A stretch of 64,000 nt of DNA from Reticulascus tulasneorum (lineage: Eukaryota; Ascomycota; Sordariomycetes; Glomerellales; Reticulascaceae). This document shows positions 11,301 to 23,695 of this stretch, piece by piece. Below the pieces are notes generated by a model. It ran no database searches, was not told the DNA's origin, and saw only the letters and a list, made by a program, of their open reading frames with translations. The stretch lies in contig LSAX01000002.1 of NCBI GenBank assembly GCA_001557505.1, positions 4,526,001-4,590,000 of the forward strand, read 5' to 3'. The position numbers and the translations under genes are program-made. Each line of letters starts with the position of its first letter. Position 1 is the stretch's first letter.

Positions 11301-13152
11301 TTTGACATCTATGTCGATTTGGGTGGAATATTGAAGAAGATTCCGGAGGTTTAATCCAAAAGACTCTGTAGTCCGGATTGGCTTTGAATAAGCTACTAGA
11401 AGCGTGGTGGCTTAAAGTGAGAGGTATCGAGGTTAAGCCAAGTAAAACAATGAAAAAAGTTGTACAAAAACATGAAATCGAACATATTTACTGACAACCT
11501 ACTCACTTTAACACCATATATCTCAGATTGACTTTCATGGCCAATAAGAAATAGAATCAGTCGGGTTTCATATGTTCACTTGCGAAATGGTTTCAAATCT
11601 CAAGCTCCATAACGTACTCTAGGGTAGTGGACAGCAGTAGAAAGCACAATCGGATTACTTGCGAATCTCAGGTGATTGTAACTGCTTCAGCATCACTCAG
11701 TTGTGGAGGGCTTTCTGGATGTCTGTTGGGTGTATTTCGGACGTCACCGCATCTACTTATGGTTCGCACTGTCTCTTGGGGACGATATCGTTCCTTCAGT
11801 TTAGAACCATTGTTACTTCACCAACCCCTCACTATTGAACAAGTAACACAAATGCATGAGAGCTTTGCGGAGAATGGCTGCCATCAATCTGATTGCTAAA
11901 ATCTACATTCAGGTGCTAGTGTAACCTAATGGCACTACTGAAAGCTGCTGACGTCGGGAGTACTCATGTAGTAGACTTTGCGGTACGTCCCATGCCATGC
12001 GCCTCACAATTCTTTCTCCGCAGACCGAGCATTCCCAACTCCATCCACATCAGTTACTTCGATTGATGAAGACACCACCGCTAGCATATTACGGTCCAAC
12101 CACACCTCGAATGCATACCACGCTCTAGCCGTCCGTTATTCCCATATTTTCATACCCATCTCTACATAGTTCGCTAGGATTGCTTCTTGCTTGCTTCTCT
12201 GAGTCTCTAAATTGTTGCCTACAATGTGCTCTGCTACCGAAACGCTCAGTAGTAGGTGTCCTGTAGGGATACCGACATTTTATGCAAGCCGCGGATAGTG
12301 GGGACTTGGCGCATCGCGCCCGTTGGAGTCACAATGCGGATACGCCCCGGGCGGGGCTCGCTGCCGGAAAGTGACGCCGATGGGTATGCTCAAGTAGCAC
12401 TCGAAGAGATATTTATGTACTGTGTAGCAGACGAACAGCGGCAAATGTCACGTGGTGAGTTCTGCTGTCCGGGTTACGGAGAATAGCCTGTTATATGGCC
12501 AATACCAACCAGAATCGAGGTTCTATCGTTCATGTTCTCTCCGCAACCCCTCATTTATATGCCGGAAAAATGGACCGCCGGCATCTTCTTCTATCCTTTC
12601 TTACTGTCCAGTACCCTGTTCCATGTCATATCGAGCCTGGAAGTTGGCCAGTGCTGTGCCTCCATGCGTCACCGGATATTGAGTACGGGTAGCTGCCTTG
12701 CTAGGCCTTCGGTATTGGTACACGGCGAATGGTGGTACCGGGCGGCGATTTGCGGGTTAACAAGTTGACACTATACATGTAGTCGTGGCCCCCTTTTTCA
12801 GTGCCACGCCGTGCGAGGCGAGCCAGTTATGTCAGTTAATGGCGCAGCCCTATCCCTCAGCTTCCCGAAGATTTTATGTGCCCTCCGCACTGCGCAACCC
12901 ACAACATGCAACTAGTCGGCTAGGTCACGGCTCGTGTCTTCCGGGTTCGCCCAACGAGTTACTGAGCAGTGGCACTCTGCGCAACATTGTCGGAATAGGT
13001 ATTGCATGGGTATCCCTAATTTAAGCAGCTTACTCTTCCCATGTTTGAAAGTAAAGTCGTCGTCCAAGAAATATATAAATATAGTCTGTCAATGGCCGTT
13101 CTTGACCGGGATATTTGACTCGGCCAGATAAAGACTCAGGACTTCCACTAAT
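11301..13152. other. Gene-free interval between the two CxxC paralogues
   Basis: 1.85 kb with no supported gene. Frames are short and lack signal peptides or recognisable domains. I searched for a decayed third copy of the CxxC module here and found none. Confidence 0.5.
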
Positions 13153-14493
13153 ATGGCAACTATTCGATACATATGCCTTCTAGGTTTGGCGAGCCTCATT
13201 GCCGCTAACCCACTGCCTAAGCCTCCACCTCCACCTGATAATGAAGGCGCTCCTCCGTTGGTTGGAAACTGCACCACTACGTTGACATCCACATACTTGG
13301 GCTTCACTGGGAATTGGGCTCCGACTAAAACAACGACACTATTTAGATCCACTGAGACCGTCCACAGTTCAATCAATTGTCACGAATGCAGGAACCTCGA
13401 AGTGAAGTGGGTGCTTTCCCCATTCTTTGGTGGCCATGGACCCGTTGTAGTGAGCCTTGTCTCTGTATGGGCTGAGACACCCACTCAAGTCACCGTACCG
13501 GTTTGCGCTAGCTCTGCGACCACGAGGAGACTTGGTCCAGCGATCCCGGCAATTCCGCTTCCCCCAAGGGATGCGCAGCAGCCGTCAGTGGCCTGTACTA
13601 ATACAGTCACAACTACTGCAACACCTTGGTGGTTTATCAGCTCTCATGATGGCACAAAGACAGTCTATGCATCTACCGAAACTGATTATGCTCGCATCAA
13701 CTGCGAGGGCTGCGCTCTGGAAGTTGTGACCCAGGAACCTCTAATTTGGGGAGGCATCGGGCCAAAAGTCATATACACGGCCACCGTCACAGCAACCGAC
13801 CCAGCGAGGATCACTAGCACTCTCTGTTTACCGAATCAGTCCACAACAGAACCAGTTACGTATGCAAGCAGGCTTACCAAAGTGTATAAGCCGAACCCGC
13901 CTGGGCGGACTAATCCAGTGGAGCCGACAATATTGCAATCGAGGGCAATAAAACGAGACAAAGAACCCGAAGAAACTTTGAAGGAAGCGGAACCGTCTGT
14001 GAAACCAACTGATAAAACCAAGACTGTGTACATTACAACGCACACCAGGACTCTTACAACCCGCTGCCCATATGCCCCGCCAGAGTTTCCGACCCCACCG
14101 CCTGTCCTCGTCAACAACTTAGAAATCGAGATCGCGAAAGTCAAAACAGTCTACGCTACTAAAACAGTAACAATGGTGGGATGCAAGCCGACAGGGCCAT
14201 TCTCCGACCCTCCTCCGACCTTTGATCCGGAACCAACTAAGCATATTATTACGCCTGCCGGAATCACTGCTCCAAAATGTACCTCAGCTACGATGGTGTG
14301 GCCCGAGATTCCGAACTCTACGTGGACGATATACTCCAAGACGAGTACCCAGACGAGCACGGTTGATTGCAAGGAGTGTGCCCTAAGTTGGGACACGGGG
14401 ACGGTTTACTTCTTTGCTCCGATGGAGTACACGTCTACAGTTGTTGCTACGACGGCAACCACTGAGACTGCTTTTGCTTGCAAAGCTACATGA
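13153..14493 (+). CDS. Secreted protein with three CxxC modules
   Basis: Single exon, 446 residues. Signal peptide about residues 1-18 (MATIRYICLLGLASLIAA), then a PKPPPPP stretch. Modules with central INCHEC (about 75-80), INCEGC (about 180-185) and VDCKEC (about 408-413) match those of the protein at 10560. Between modules 2 and 3 lies a Pro/Lys/Glu-rich linker with two KTVY...TT...C half-modules (KTVYITTHTRTLTTRC, KTVYATKTVTMVGC) that look like shortened copies. A possible Kex2 site (IKRDKEPEE) falls in the linker. No enzymatic motif is visible. It lies 1.85 kb downstream of its paralogue on the same strand, which points to tandem duplication followed by module gain. Confidence 0.75.
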   Translation: MATIRYICLLGLASLIAANPLPKPPPPPDNEGAPPLVGNCTTTLTSTYLGFTGNWAPTKTTTLFRSTETVHSSINCHECRNLEVKWVLSPFFGGHGPVVVSLVSVWAETPTQVTVPVCASSATTRRLGPAIPAIPLPPRDAQQPSVACTNTVTTTATPWWFISSHDGTKTVYASTETDYARINCEGCALEVVTQEPLIWGGIGPKVIYTATVTATDPARITSTLCLPNQSTTEPVTYASRLTKVYKPNPPGRTNPVEPTILQSRAIKRDKEPEETLKEAEPSVKPTDKTKTVYITTHTRTLTTRCPYAPPEFPTPPPVLVNNLEIEIAKVKTVYATKTVTMVGCKPTGPFSDPPPTFDPEPTKHIITPAGITAPKCTSATMVWPEIPNSTWTIYSKTSTQTSTVDCKECALSWDTGTVYFFAPMEYTSTVVATTATTETAFACKAT

Positions 14494-16530
14494 GCTGGCA
14501 GTCGATGAGCTGGCTATATAGTGAGTGTCTATTGTGATGTCCTTAGCATGGCAAGAAGTAAGGTACGGAGAATAAGGAAAAGTTTGAGAATTTGACGGGA
14601 AACCTTTCTTGTACACTAATGCCTGGGAATCGGGCAAGTCTGCAAATTGTTGACAATAAATCGGGATTAGGCCTACCACGGAATACAAATGTATATCAGA
14701 CATGCCCATGAGTACGTAGAGTATGGCATGCTTTTGATGGTCTTATGACCGTAAGCAGCTGTAAACGAGATCGCAACAACGAATGCTGGTGAACCCCGTG
14801 GCTTATAGTACTTTGGTAAGGCTGGGAGGATCTTGGTACACCGCCCACGATGAGGTAGTCCAGTGGGACAAATTTCGGAAGTCACTCAACGAAGTCGCAC
14901 ACACCACCTTACTCCCTAGTGCTGCAACGGCCTGCGCTAAGAAGCGGCATGCACAGCCTCCTCTGATGATGCTACTGGAGTTGCAGATCGTAATGCTGCC
15001 CTGACCTCACAACTGGAGGTGGGCGCCATCGTTGGGCATTCCTGTCATTGTGAGGCTTTATTTTACAGTGAGGATGCAGCTTTTCAAGGAAGTTCCAGTT
15101 TCTGACTTGACAAGCACATGTGAAAGGTATCCAGACAGCCCGTGCATGTCCTCCATGTTCCAGGCAACTGGTTGGTCACATTCCCACACGTCATGCTCTG
15201 CTCCTACACGACGTCTGCAAGGATGATTGTAGAGGTTCGCAAATTCCACCAGGGTGGGCTGGTGGCTTGAAACCCCACGTTGATCAAAGCCACAAATGCC
15301 ACAAATGTCCCGTCGGGTTCTGTGGGCTTCAGCTGTGCTCTCGAAGTTTGGGCTGTTTTATTGAAGTGGGGAATGCAAAAGAATCGGCCGGGTCTTCTGC
15401 TCTTCTGTAGAACTATTACAACGGATATAGCAAGACCAGCTGTATTTAAGAAATTGTACAGCATTTCGATTTTATTTTGAGAGACACTTAGCTAATTTAA
15501 TATTAACTCGCCCTGGACTTGTAGAACTTGTCGGGTAAGGCTGGGCAACAATACTTGCTGACATCTTGTAACTTATTACCAAGTAAGGAAGATGGTGAAA
15601 TATACGATCTAGTGACTTGCAGTGCCAACCTTGGCTAACTTTGCTTATTCTCATGACCCCCGCTCAGTCGGGGGCCCCTCCCAGTCTGACCCCCACCTGG
15701 CGGGGTTGTGCAAATTGGGGTGTTCTGGGGATATGAGGAGGCTGTGCGCCTGCCCAGGGCGAACAACTTGACCCCATGAGATAATCTGCAACGCCACTTG
15801 ACTAACACGAAGTACAAAGTTCAACTTTGCGGCCAATGCAAGGTTGTATCCGAAATGTAACACGTTTGGCTGCAGCATGAAGTTTTCTGGGTTAAAACTG
15901 ACCCTTCTCTCTGTTCACTTGGATTTTCTTCGTTGTAACATTATCCTCTTCTTCTAGATGCTCTTCCGGCGCTTTCAGATTACAGCCCAGACAGGAAACG
16001 GTGTACATGGCACCGTCTACTGAAACCATCGTCGCCATTGTCGGTATACTCGTGACCGTTCCACCGAGTCTTGTCATACTGTGGCGGTGCCTCCTCCGAC
16101 GAAGACATACACCACTCCTGCCAACAGCCTCATGTGCGTATCCTGTCTACGGCTACCAGCATATGCAGGCGTCGTGTTTTGCTGACTGATGTTCGAGGCC
16201 GTTGTTTGTCAATTCACAAATGCCGAGGTTCCACACGATATCGAATGAGGGCAGACTTTGAGTTGCTGAAGGGTGATCAGTGGTTGCCAGATTGGACCTA
16301 AAGACCGACAGATTGCCCGTCTTGTAGGTAATCGGTGTCCACAAGCCCCCATAGAGTACCAACCACAGCGACCCACTGGTATTATGCACGGGGTGATTGG
16401 CGAAACGGACTCATTATAGTAGTGATGGATTGCTTGCAGTGTTTGGGTTCAGGTACAAGCTATCTGAGGACATCAAGCATATAGCTGGATCCTACATCTC
16501 TACATATTTAGAGGATATTATGTATTATAA
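14494..16530. other. Mostly gene-free interval with GC-rich hairpin
   Basis: No confident gene. A perfect 6-bp stem with 6-nt loop (CCCCCG/CGGGGG, 15657-15674) sits in a locally GC-rich patch (15650-15760). A weak minus-strand coding candidate at 15892-16077 is listed separately. Confidence 0.5.
15892..16077 (-). CDS. Possible small CxxC-family gene or fragment
   Basis: A 61-residue frame contains VDGAMYTVSCLGCNLK, which resembles the core of the CxxC modules in the two proteins upstream (DGT..VY....xCxGCxLxV). A hydrophobic Met-initiated stretch (MRLLAGVVYVFVGGG) lies just upstream in another frame and could be a signal-peptide exon, but the implied intron would be only about 34 nt. It may be a decayed or very small third family member in opposite orientation, or chance. 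Confidence 0.25.
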   Translation of the reverse strand: MTRLGGTVTSIPTMATMVSVDGAMYTVSCLGCNLKAPEEHLEEEDNVTTKKIQVNREKGQF

Positions 16531-18000
16531 TTACAAGTATGATGCTTCAACCAAAAAAGCGAGAGTGAATATGGAGTGGCGCTGAATCGTATCCCACCCT
16601 ATCGTCTCATATGTCTAGATTCGTCAGTCAGAATGTTATCCAGCCAGGTGGCACATAACTTACATCTCTCGCGCTGTGAATAAACGGACTAGAAGTCTCA
16701 ATGACTTCATCACAAACATACGCAGCAGCTAGATCTTCGTGTTAGCTATCCACCAGCTCCAATTGATCTCGGAGAAATGACTTACGGAATCCATTCGAGT
16801 ACGCACTGGCGTGATCCGAGCACCCATACCCGCAAAAGTCGCTCGTCGGCTCCACACCAAAATATTCGGTCGCAATCAACACACAGTAGGCAGTCAAGCC
16901 GTCGTCGGCGTAGTCGGTGAAAATGGAAATCTTTCCGCTGGGCGAGTAGCCGGCCATGTCCTGGTTCATCATCGCGAGGACCGATTTCCCGGTGGCCTTG
17001 TAGTTGGCGAAAATGTCCTGGGATCCGAGAAGTCCGCCCTCCTCGCCGGCGTAAAAGTGCCACTCGAGAGTGTTGTGCGACTTGTACCGGGCGTTGGCGA
17101 GCACACGCATGGCTTCCAGTATGACGACAATGCCGGACCCGTTGTCGTCGGCACCGGGACCTCGGGCGGTTGATGAGCCGCCCGTGGAGTCGTAGTGCGC
17201 ACCGACAATGACTGTAGCGGATGTTAGTTTGAACTGTTCTCTTCTTCGGAGATTGAATAGGGCTTGGTCTCACTCAGATCAGATGTGTTGCCAGGAAGAG
17301 TGGCAATGACGGATGGTTGGTTGAAGGCAGCATGCGGGAACTGCTTGACCTCGATGAGAGGATTTGCCAGCGCAATGACCTTGACAAGATCGAACATCCA
17401 TTGCGCAGCATAAGTACCGTTGATAGAACGATAATGTCTGTTGTAGATACTGAATCGGGTGGTAAGGATTACTGCCGCCTGTTACGAATTGTGGGGATGG
17501 CTTACTCGGTCATGTCCTTGAGCCAAACCTTGGGGCCATCGGTGTTGACCCTTGGGATGAGGCAATTGGCTCTCGCCTGATGCGATAAGGTGGTAGGGTA
17601 CGTTATCGGGGACTCAGCTTGCCTCGCGCGCAGCTCTGACCGCGGAGTCGACAATATTTCGAGGACTTCCACATCCTGCACTCATCAATCAGCGCCACGC
17701 TCAACGGTCCAAAACGCCGCGCCAGGTACCCGCACGCGGGGTAAATAAATGTCTTGGGCTGGGGGCGTTGAAAGCGAGAATTCGCTCACGTACCTTAATG
17801 TCGGTGATGTCGTAGAAACCAATTCCCTTTTGCACATACTCCTCCTTCTGTGCATCAGTGACCCATTGGCCCGGATCCGCTTCAGATGTTTTGATTAGCC
17901 TCAGGCCTGATTGTGCCTCTGTGCCCTGTATGGCGGGAGCGCCCGCTGCCAAGGACGCTGCTGTGAGGAGCGCTGCAGCGAGAGACACAAGGGAGCGCAT
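16531..18000 (-). CDS. Secreted M28 leucine aminopeptidase, six exons
   Basis: Exons 17794-18000, 17506-17675, 17274-17449, 16786-17211, 16664-16728 and 16531-16614 join in phase to 375 residues, close to the usual size of fungal secreted M28E leucine aminopeptidases. Signal peptide about 1-20, then a propeptide (DPGQWVTDAQKEEYVQKGIG). All expected zinc-site motifs are visible: GAHYDS (His), GADDNGSG (bridging Asp), AGEEGGLLGS (catalytic Glu and Glu ligand), NQDMAGY (Asp) and SDHASA (His). The C-terminus HSIFTLAFLVEASYL is typical. It removes N-terminal residues, preferably Leu, from peptides outside the cell, complementing the endoproteases in this window. No feature suggests loss of function. 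Confidence 0.92.
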
Positions 18001-21000
18001 GCTTAACCGCTTCTGTCGTTACAGATCGAAAGGATTTCCAGGCGATCCTTTGGCGACAAAGTGATGCAGAGAGCAGAACAGAAAAAGGATGGTGGTATTT
18101 CGCTGGGTGGTGGGTTCTTTGGGTCTGTATTTATCAACTCCCTCATCCAATCTCCCTGAAAGCTCAAGCACACCGCAAGGACGCGTTGGACTCGGTCACT
18201 ACCGAGATAGTAGTGAGGCTTGGACAGACGCCACCGCGGCGCGCAGACCCCGACTGGACTTCTGGCTCGCAGTAGTCAGGACTGCTATTGGCCTAACCAA
18301 GGTCACCCGTTCGAGAGCATGGGGCAGGTGTTGGGACGCGGTGATGATGCTTTAATGCTTATCTTCAAGGGGGTGGCCGCCCACATCCATTTTGCCAGCT
18401 TCCAGACGTGGCTTAGTCCCGAAGACAGCGTCGGCTTGGCGGCACCAACAAAGTCCCCCAGTGTACTGACCAGAGTGGCTAATTTGGCAAATATGGTGGA
18501 CCTTCAATTGAGGCTCAGGCTGATAAGGACGGCCATGACCCCCCTCTTCGACCTTATTAGATCGTGAAAGAATATAAAATTGTCACTAGCCTTGCTTTAG
18601 CGATTGACCAATTTGTATCATCTTACAGATCTCTCGATCCTCGGAGCCCGAGCATCATCCACAAAAAGGACTCGCCAACCCTCGCTTCTCATGACGCGTA
18701 TACCAGGTCGGCAATTGATGCCCAGGGGTAGACGGGTGACCCCCATTGGCCCTTTGCTCCATCTGATGAGGCAAATGCCAAGGCAGATGGGGTATGGGCG
18801 ATGATGTCGTTGGCGGAAAAGGCTCCAGCAGTAAGTGATGCCTGTCTTCCCTGTCAGCGTAAGCTCGATTGGGAAGCAGTATCACTTACTTACATTTCAC
18901 AGGCTACAACGATGCACTATAATATAGCTGTTTTCCGACCCCGACCGACGAGGTTCAAACCGATCATCGAACCAAACTACGCGAAAGGGAGGTCGGCCGC
19001 CACACTGCACCCTGCCGTCCTCAACGGGGTCTTCAGGGCGTTTTCCCGAAAGCTTTCCCGTCGGGATGAACGTACTCCGTTTAGTGCGCGTTCAGTTATG
19101 ACAACGGTATCCTAGGGCTGGTATTCACCTGGTCACTTGCTGTTGTCTATCGTCGGCACGCATGATGTCGATATCAGCTTCCCCAATGACGTATATTTTG
19201 TGATGACTTCGCCAAGAAATCGGCACCTAATGATTCGAGAAGCCAATGGGGATAGCGTAGGGCATAGCACCACATGCTCGGACTGCCGATCGACCGTGAC
19301 AGGCATCGAATCAATGAAAATTACTTGCATGCTGGCAAGTTCTTTTCTCTCGCTACTATTTGTCAAACCCGTCAGCCCTGTCTACCTCATTTGACCTAGA
19401 CTTTCAGCCCCAGCACCAGCCCAGTATTCCGATATTCTTATTTCAACGACGCAGCTATGCCCCCGTGAGTGCATGCATGCATGTGCTTCTTTCCTGTGAA
19501 TTCGTTCCCGCCAACCTCCGATATGCTCTTATAAGAAGCGATGAATAATGAAGACACGTCTGATACCGTGACAACTACCGGCCGTTTCTCTGTCTCTTTG
19601 ACTTGTAACCCATTCGTACAAGACCAGGACCACACACATAAGTCTTAGTGTTTGTCTGTTTCTTGATTTTGAGAGTGTGAGCAAAGGCTTTGCATCTTTC
19701 GGACCACGACGCTGCTGGTCTGGATATGGTGACGATAGCCTGCCTGCTCTGGTAGATTTGGTAGCTGATTTATGTTTGGACGATCCACAACCAATCGATC
19801 CGTGTAAGCTTTGCTCGTAGCTGACTTCCATCTTGTACCCCGAGTGGACAGGGCTTGGTCGAACGGTGGCTCCAATGCGTTCTGCTTAGGCGATGGCGGT
19901 CCGGACTGGCATATTTGAAGATGTGTGTCTGAATCTGCAGTTGCTCCGGTGGATATTTTCGTCGATGAGAGACATTATTGTGTGTAATCGATGATGAAGT
20001 CCGGGTAGTTAATCAAGAGGCAGCGTTTCACCTTTGAGAGATCGGTCCTCAATAGTGATAATTACCTATCCAAAGGAGGAGACGTGAATAAAATGAAGAT
20101 TAATATTTCTATCAAAGCGACTTGATTCTTTCTCCGTATCAGTTCTCGCCAGTATCGGAGAAATGTCATGCACCCGGAACCATGTCGAGATCTAGACCGC
20201 ATCGAGATGAGAGACAAACATAGTCCAAAAGATTATTACTTGATCACTCATAATTCTCATGGGACCGGAGCTGGCTCTTGGTCAAATTGTTCCGGAGCTG
20301 GCACACGAACATCAGTGTGACGTAGCCAAGCTTGCAGACAACCACAATTACGAGAATTGGCACAGCAGGACATCATAATATACTTGCAGCGAAGGTTAAT
20401 GCCACGCTAGTCAAGATATGTTGTTTAAAAACATGTGGATAGAGTTCTATGGGGGAGGCAAGTTAAGCCAGAGCGCTACCCTCAGTATTGCGTGTGAGAA
20501 CGAAGTGGACAAGGTCTGTACCAGTAGCCTTTTTACCAGGTAGTATCCCATCAGCAAAATGTTGTGTGAGAACCAGGTTTCTCAAATCTAACGGCACACT
20601 ATGAATTTTTACAAGCAACCATCCCGTACAAGTCATCAAATATTCGTCTGTCCTGAAGCATCAGGTGATGTAATCACGGACGCAAAAGGCACGCTGGCGT
20701 TAAGACTCATGTTTCGCAATAAGGCCATGAGTATGGGACGAGATGGACGCGGGTTGTAGTCCATAAAGTAATTTAAATTGAGATGAAACAAAACACCAAA
20801 ACAAAAAAAAACGCAGCATAATGTGTTCCTGCAAGCCAAAGAATCTGGGGAATACTTCGTCTGATGGACCAAACAAGGAATTTTCTTGATGGGGAGGCAG
20901 CACCATGATAGGCCACTGCGTGTTTTCGCTATGGCAAGGGTTCTTCAGTAAAGGAGGAGCAAGCCACCGAATTAAACATCAAATTCTAAAATACAGGGGT

Positions 21001-21791
21001 CCGCGCTAAATATTCTCAATGTCAGGGCGTAAATAATTGCCTTCCCAACCTCAGGGATGAACAGCGGCGTCAGCTGTTAAATGACGCGAGGCCCATGTAG
21101 AGGCTTGCAAAGAAGCCATAGGATGACTTTCTTTCGTACGAGATGTTTGTAACTGACGAGCTGTACCTGGTTGGTTGGACTTGACGCGCCTTGGAGTGGT
21201 TCGGCAAGGAGCACACCAAGTCCATGGTCGTCATTGTGCTAATGCGGCTAGAGTCCCGTGCGAAGGAGAGCATCCACACAGTCGATGGGGAACGGAACTT
21301 CGATTAACCCTCAACTCCTAAAGATTCTTTTGGGGCTGGGTCACTCGACCTGAGTCTGGTGCCGTGTCCTGTGAATTGCATTCGGCCAAACACATTGCAA
21401 ACTTGTCTGGACAGACGTGTCGTATGATTTCTTTGACTTTGTGCGAGTGTAGGCATGAAGAAATAGAAGATTTCGGACGAATAAGGCAAGCGGGCGCAGC
21501 CATGTTCCTGGGCCTACTCTGCTAGGTCAGCCGCTGCGCTACAACGAAAAGGGGTAGAGCGCTGAGTAAAATCGCTTATCAAGTAATGTTTATTTTAAGT
21601 CCCAGCCATTTTCGAGCGTCCTTATAAGATGGCCAATCCGGTCGACTCAAAATGTGTTTTCTGCCTGGGCCTACGAGTTGCTGAAGTCACTCACTCATTC
21701 GTTCTCTTTTCCAGTCGCTCCTTTTCTAGCCTTTGGGGCTTTATCCAGTCTTTACTAAAACGCCAAGAAAGGGAAAAGTAATAGCTCTCAA
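18001..21791. other. Long gene-free interval
   Basis: 3.8 kb without a supportable gene on either strand. Frames are short and lack codon or domain character. The part before 18600 includes the promoter of the aminopeptidase. The stretch 20000-20900 is relatively AT-rich. No terminal repeats, transposase remnants or tRNA were recognised. Confidence 0.5.
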
Positions 21792-23695
21792 ATGGTGCCC
21801 AACATGATCGAAACGAGGTTCTTTGTGGTGTTGGCCCTCATGGTCGGGGCATTTACTAAGCTCGGAGATGCCTTTCAACTCCATGGCAGGATGCTGACAT
21901 TGACGCGTCTCGATCCTATTGTCAACCCGGGGGCCATCAGTGGCCACGCTCATATAGTCACTGGCGGCAGCAACTTTGGTCCGACTCTGTCATCTAAATT
22001 GTTAGAGAACTCCAACTGTTCGACCTTGGATACACAGCAGGACATGAGTGCTTACTGGGTTGCTCCCCCATATGGAAGGAATCCTAATGGGACATGGTCC
22101 GCCCTGCCCGTTACCTCCGAATCCATATATTACTTGAGGGTTCGTTGCTTCCTTCGGTTCCTCCCAGTCCTAGCCGGGTTTTCTCAACATAACATAACCC
22201 CTTCGTTCTCCTTACAAGCACGGCGACTGGACACTTCTCACCATGTCTAGGTTTTCAACGACACGCCAATCATCTCCTTCGCAGAGGACTTTCGCATGCT
22301 GATGGGAAGCGCCTCAGCCACCACGCAGAACCCGAACAAGGACTGGACAAGTTTCCAATGCAACAACTACATACCACCAGGCGACGTCACGGGTAATTGG
22401 AATCACACACCGGGATGGGCGCACCTGCCAACCATGGATTGTACTATTATCAAAATGGCGATGAGCTTCCCCAGTAAGTTGAGGACATACCGAGCTGCCC
22501 ACCTGCCCAGTGACCTAACATCGGAAGACAGACTGCTGGGATGGTGTGAACGTTGATTCCGCCAACCACCGCGACCATGTATCATATGCTGTGGGCGAAG
22601 GCTGGCGGTGCCCCCCTTCTCATCCTAAACAGCTTCCTCAGATCGTCCTAGAGTTTGAGTTCTTAGCAAAAGGTTACAAATGGCAGGATATTTCTCTGAG
22701 CTCTGGCAGCATGAGCGGCGACGGCATGTGGTGCCTCCCATTCCCGTACGCCAATTCTTGCTAATGGTATGCTACACAGGCGTCCATGGCGACTTCTTCT
22801 TCGGATGGAAAAACAAGGGTGCTGCTCTCAAGAAGGCAATGGAGGATCCCACTTGCATGGGTAGCCAGGGAATTATGGGCTTCCTGCCGGCGGAAAACCG
22901 ATGCGAGACAATGGTTCAATTCTCCGACGAGGCGACGATGGAAACTTGCAGCGCCGATGCCAAGTCCCAGATACCACAAGAGGAAGTCGGAATCCAGAGG
23001 GCCATTCCCCAGCTGCCCGGCTGTAATCCACTCTTCGACAGACCTGGCCTACCGTCGACCAAGCCAGCATGCCCTACCACACCTCCCGTACCTAAAATCG
23101 GCCTGCCGTCTCGCTTTATATCTTGGTGGAACCGTGATCCGCGACATGGTCCTCAGAATATGCCGGTGTATGATGGCTTCAACTCTGCCGCACCGACAAC
23201 GTTGACCAGCTCCGCCAAAGCAAGCTCCACGAAAGCAAGTTCATCTACAACAAGCTCTATCAAAACTACCACCAAAACAAGCTCCACCAAAAGCTCGGCC
23301 GTTCCCACGCCGACCCCCGTAGGCCCCAGCTCTGGAACGATATACCTTACCACAGGTGAGAATTGGGATGGCACGGCCGAGAACTTGCGATGGAGCAGGG
23401 AGGTCTGCAGCACCCTGACATCTACATTGTAAGAACCTAACTGTGACATCCACAGCGAATCCAGTATGCTCTACTGACAACGATTAGTAAATCCAATGTT
23501 GGTTCTGCAGGCCCAGATAGTGGTAAATGCACCTTTTTCGAGTAAGTAACTGTTTGAACCATCTTCGGTTGTGTAAATACTGACACTCTTAGTGCCGCAA
23601 ACTGCGCAGGAAGTCGGGTCCTTGAGTTGACCTTCCCTGGCAAGAGCAATCTTGGATCAGTGGGAAAGAATTTCAAGTCCTTTAAATGCGCTTAG
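21792..23695 (+). CDS. Secreted DUF1996 protein, multi-exon, one unclear junction
   Basis: Clear exons: 21792-22139, 22251-22473, from 22532, from about 22770, about 23508-23541 and 23593-23695. Signal peptide (ETRFFVVLALMVGAFTKLGDA), then the DUF1996 start RLDPIVNPGAISGHAHIVTGG, the middle block EDFRMLMG, NCWDGVNVDSANHRDHVSY, and CPPSHPKQLPQ. The block VHGDFFFGWKNKG...MEDPTC is in a different frame; no canonical intron of normal length restores it, so there may be an indel near 22755-22790. After residue about 350 a Ser/Thr/Lys-rich linker precedes a small Cys-containing tail ending in GKNFKSFKCA. DUF1996 proteins are extracellular and often joined to WSC domains; their activity is unknown. 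Confidence 0.7.

Noticed and set aside
18001..21791. Transposon remnant in the long gene-free stretch
   Set aside because: No transposase-like frame, terminal repeats or target-site duplications could be seen.
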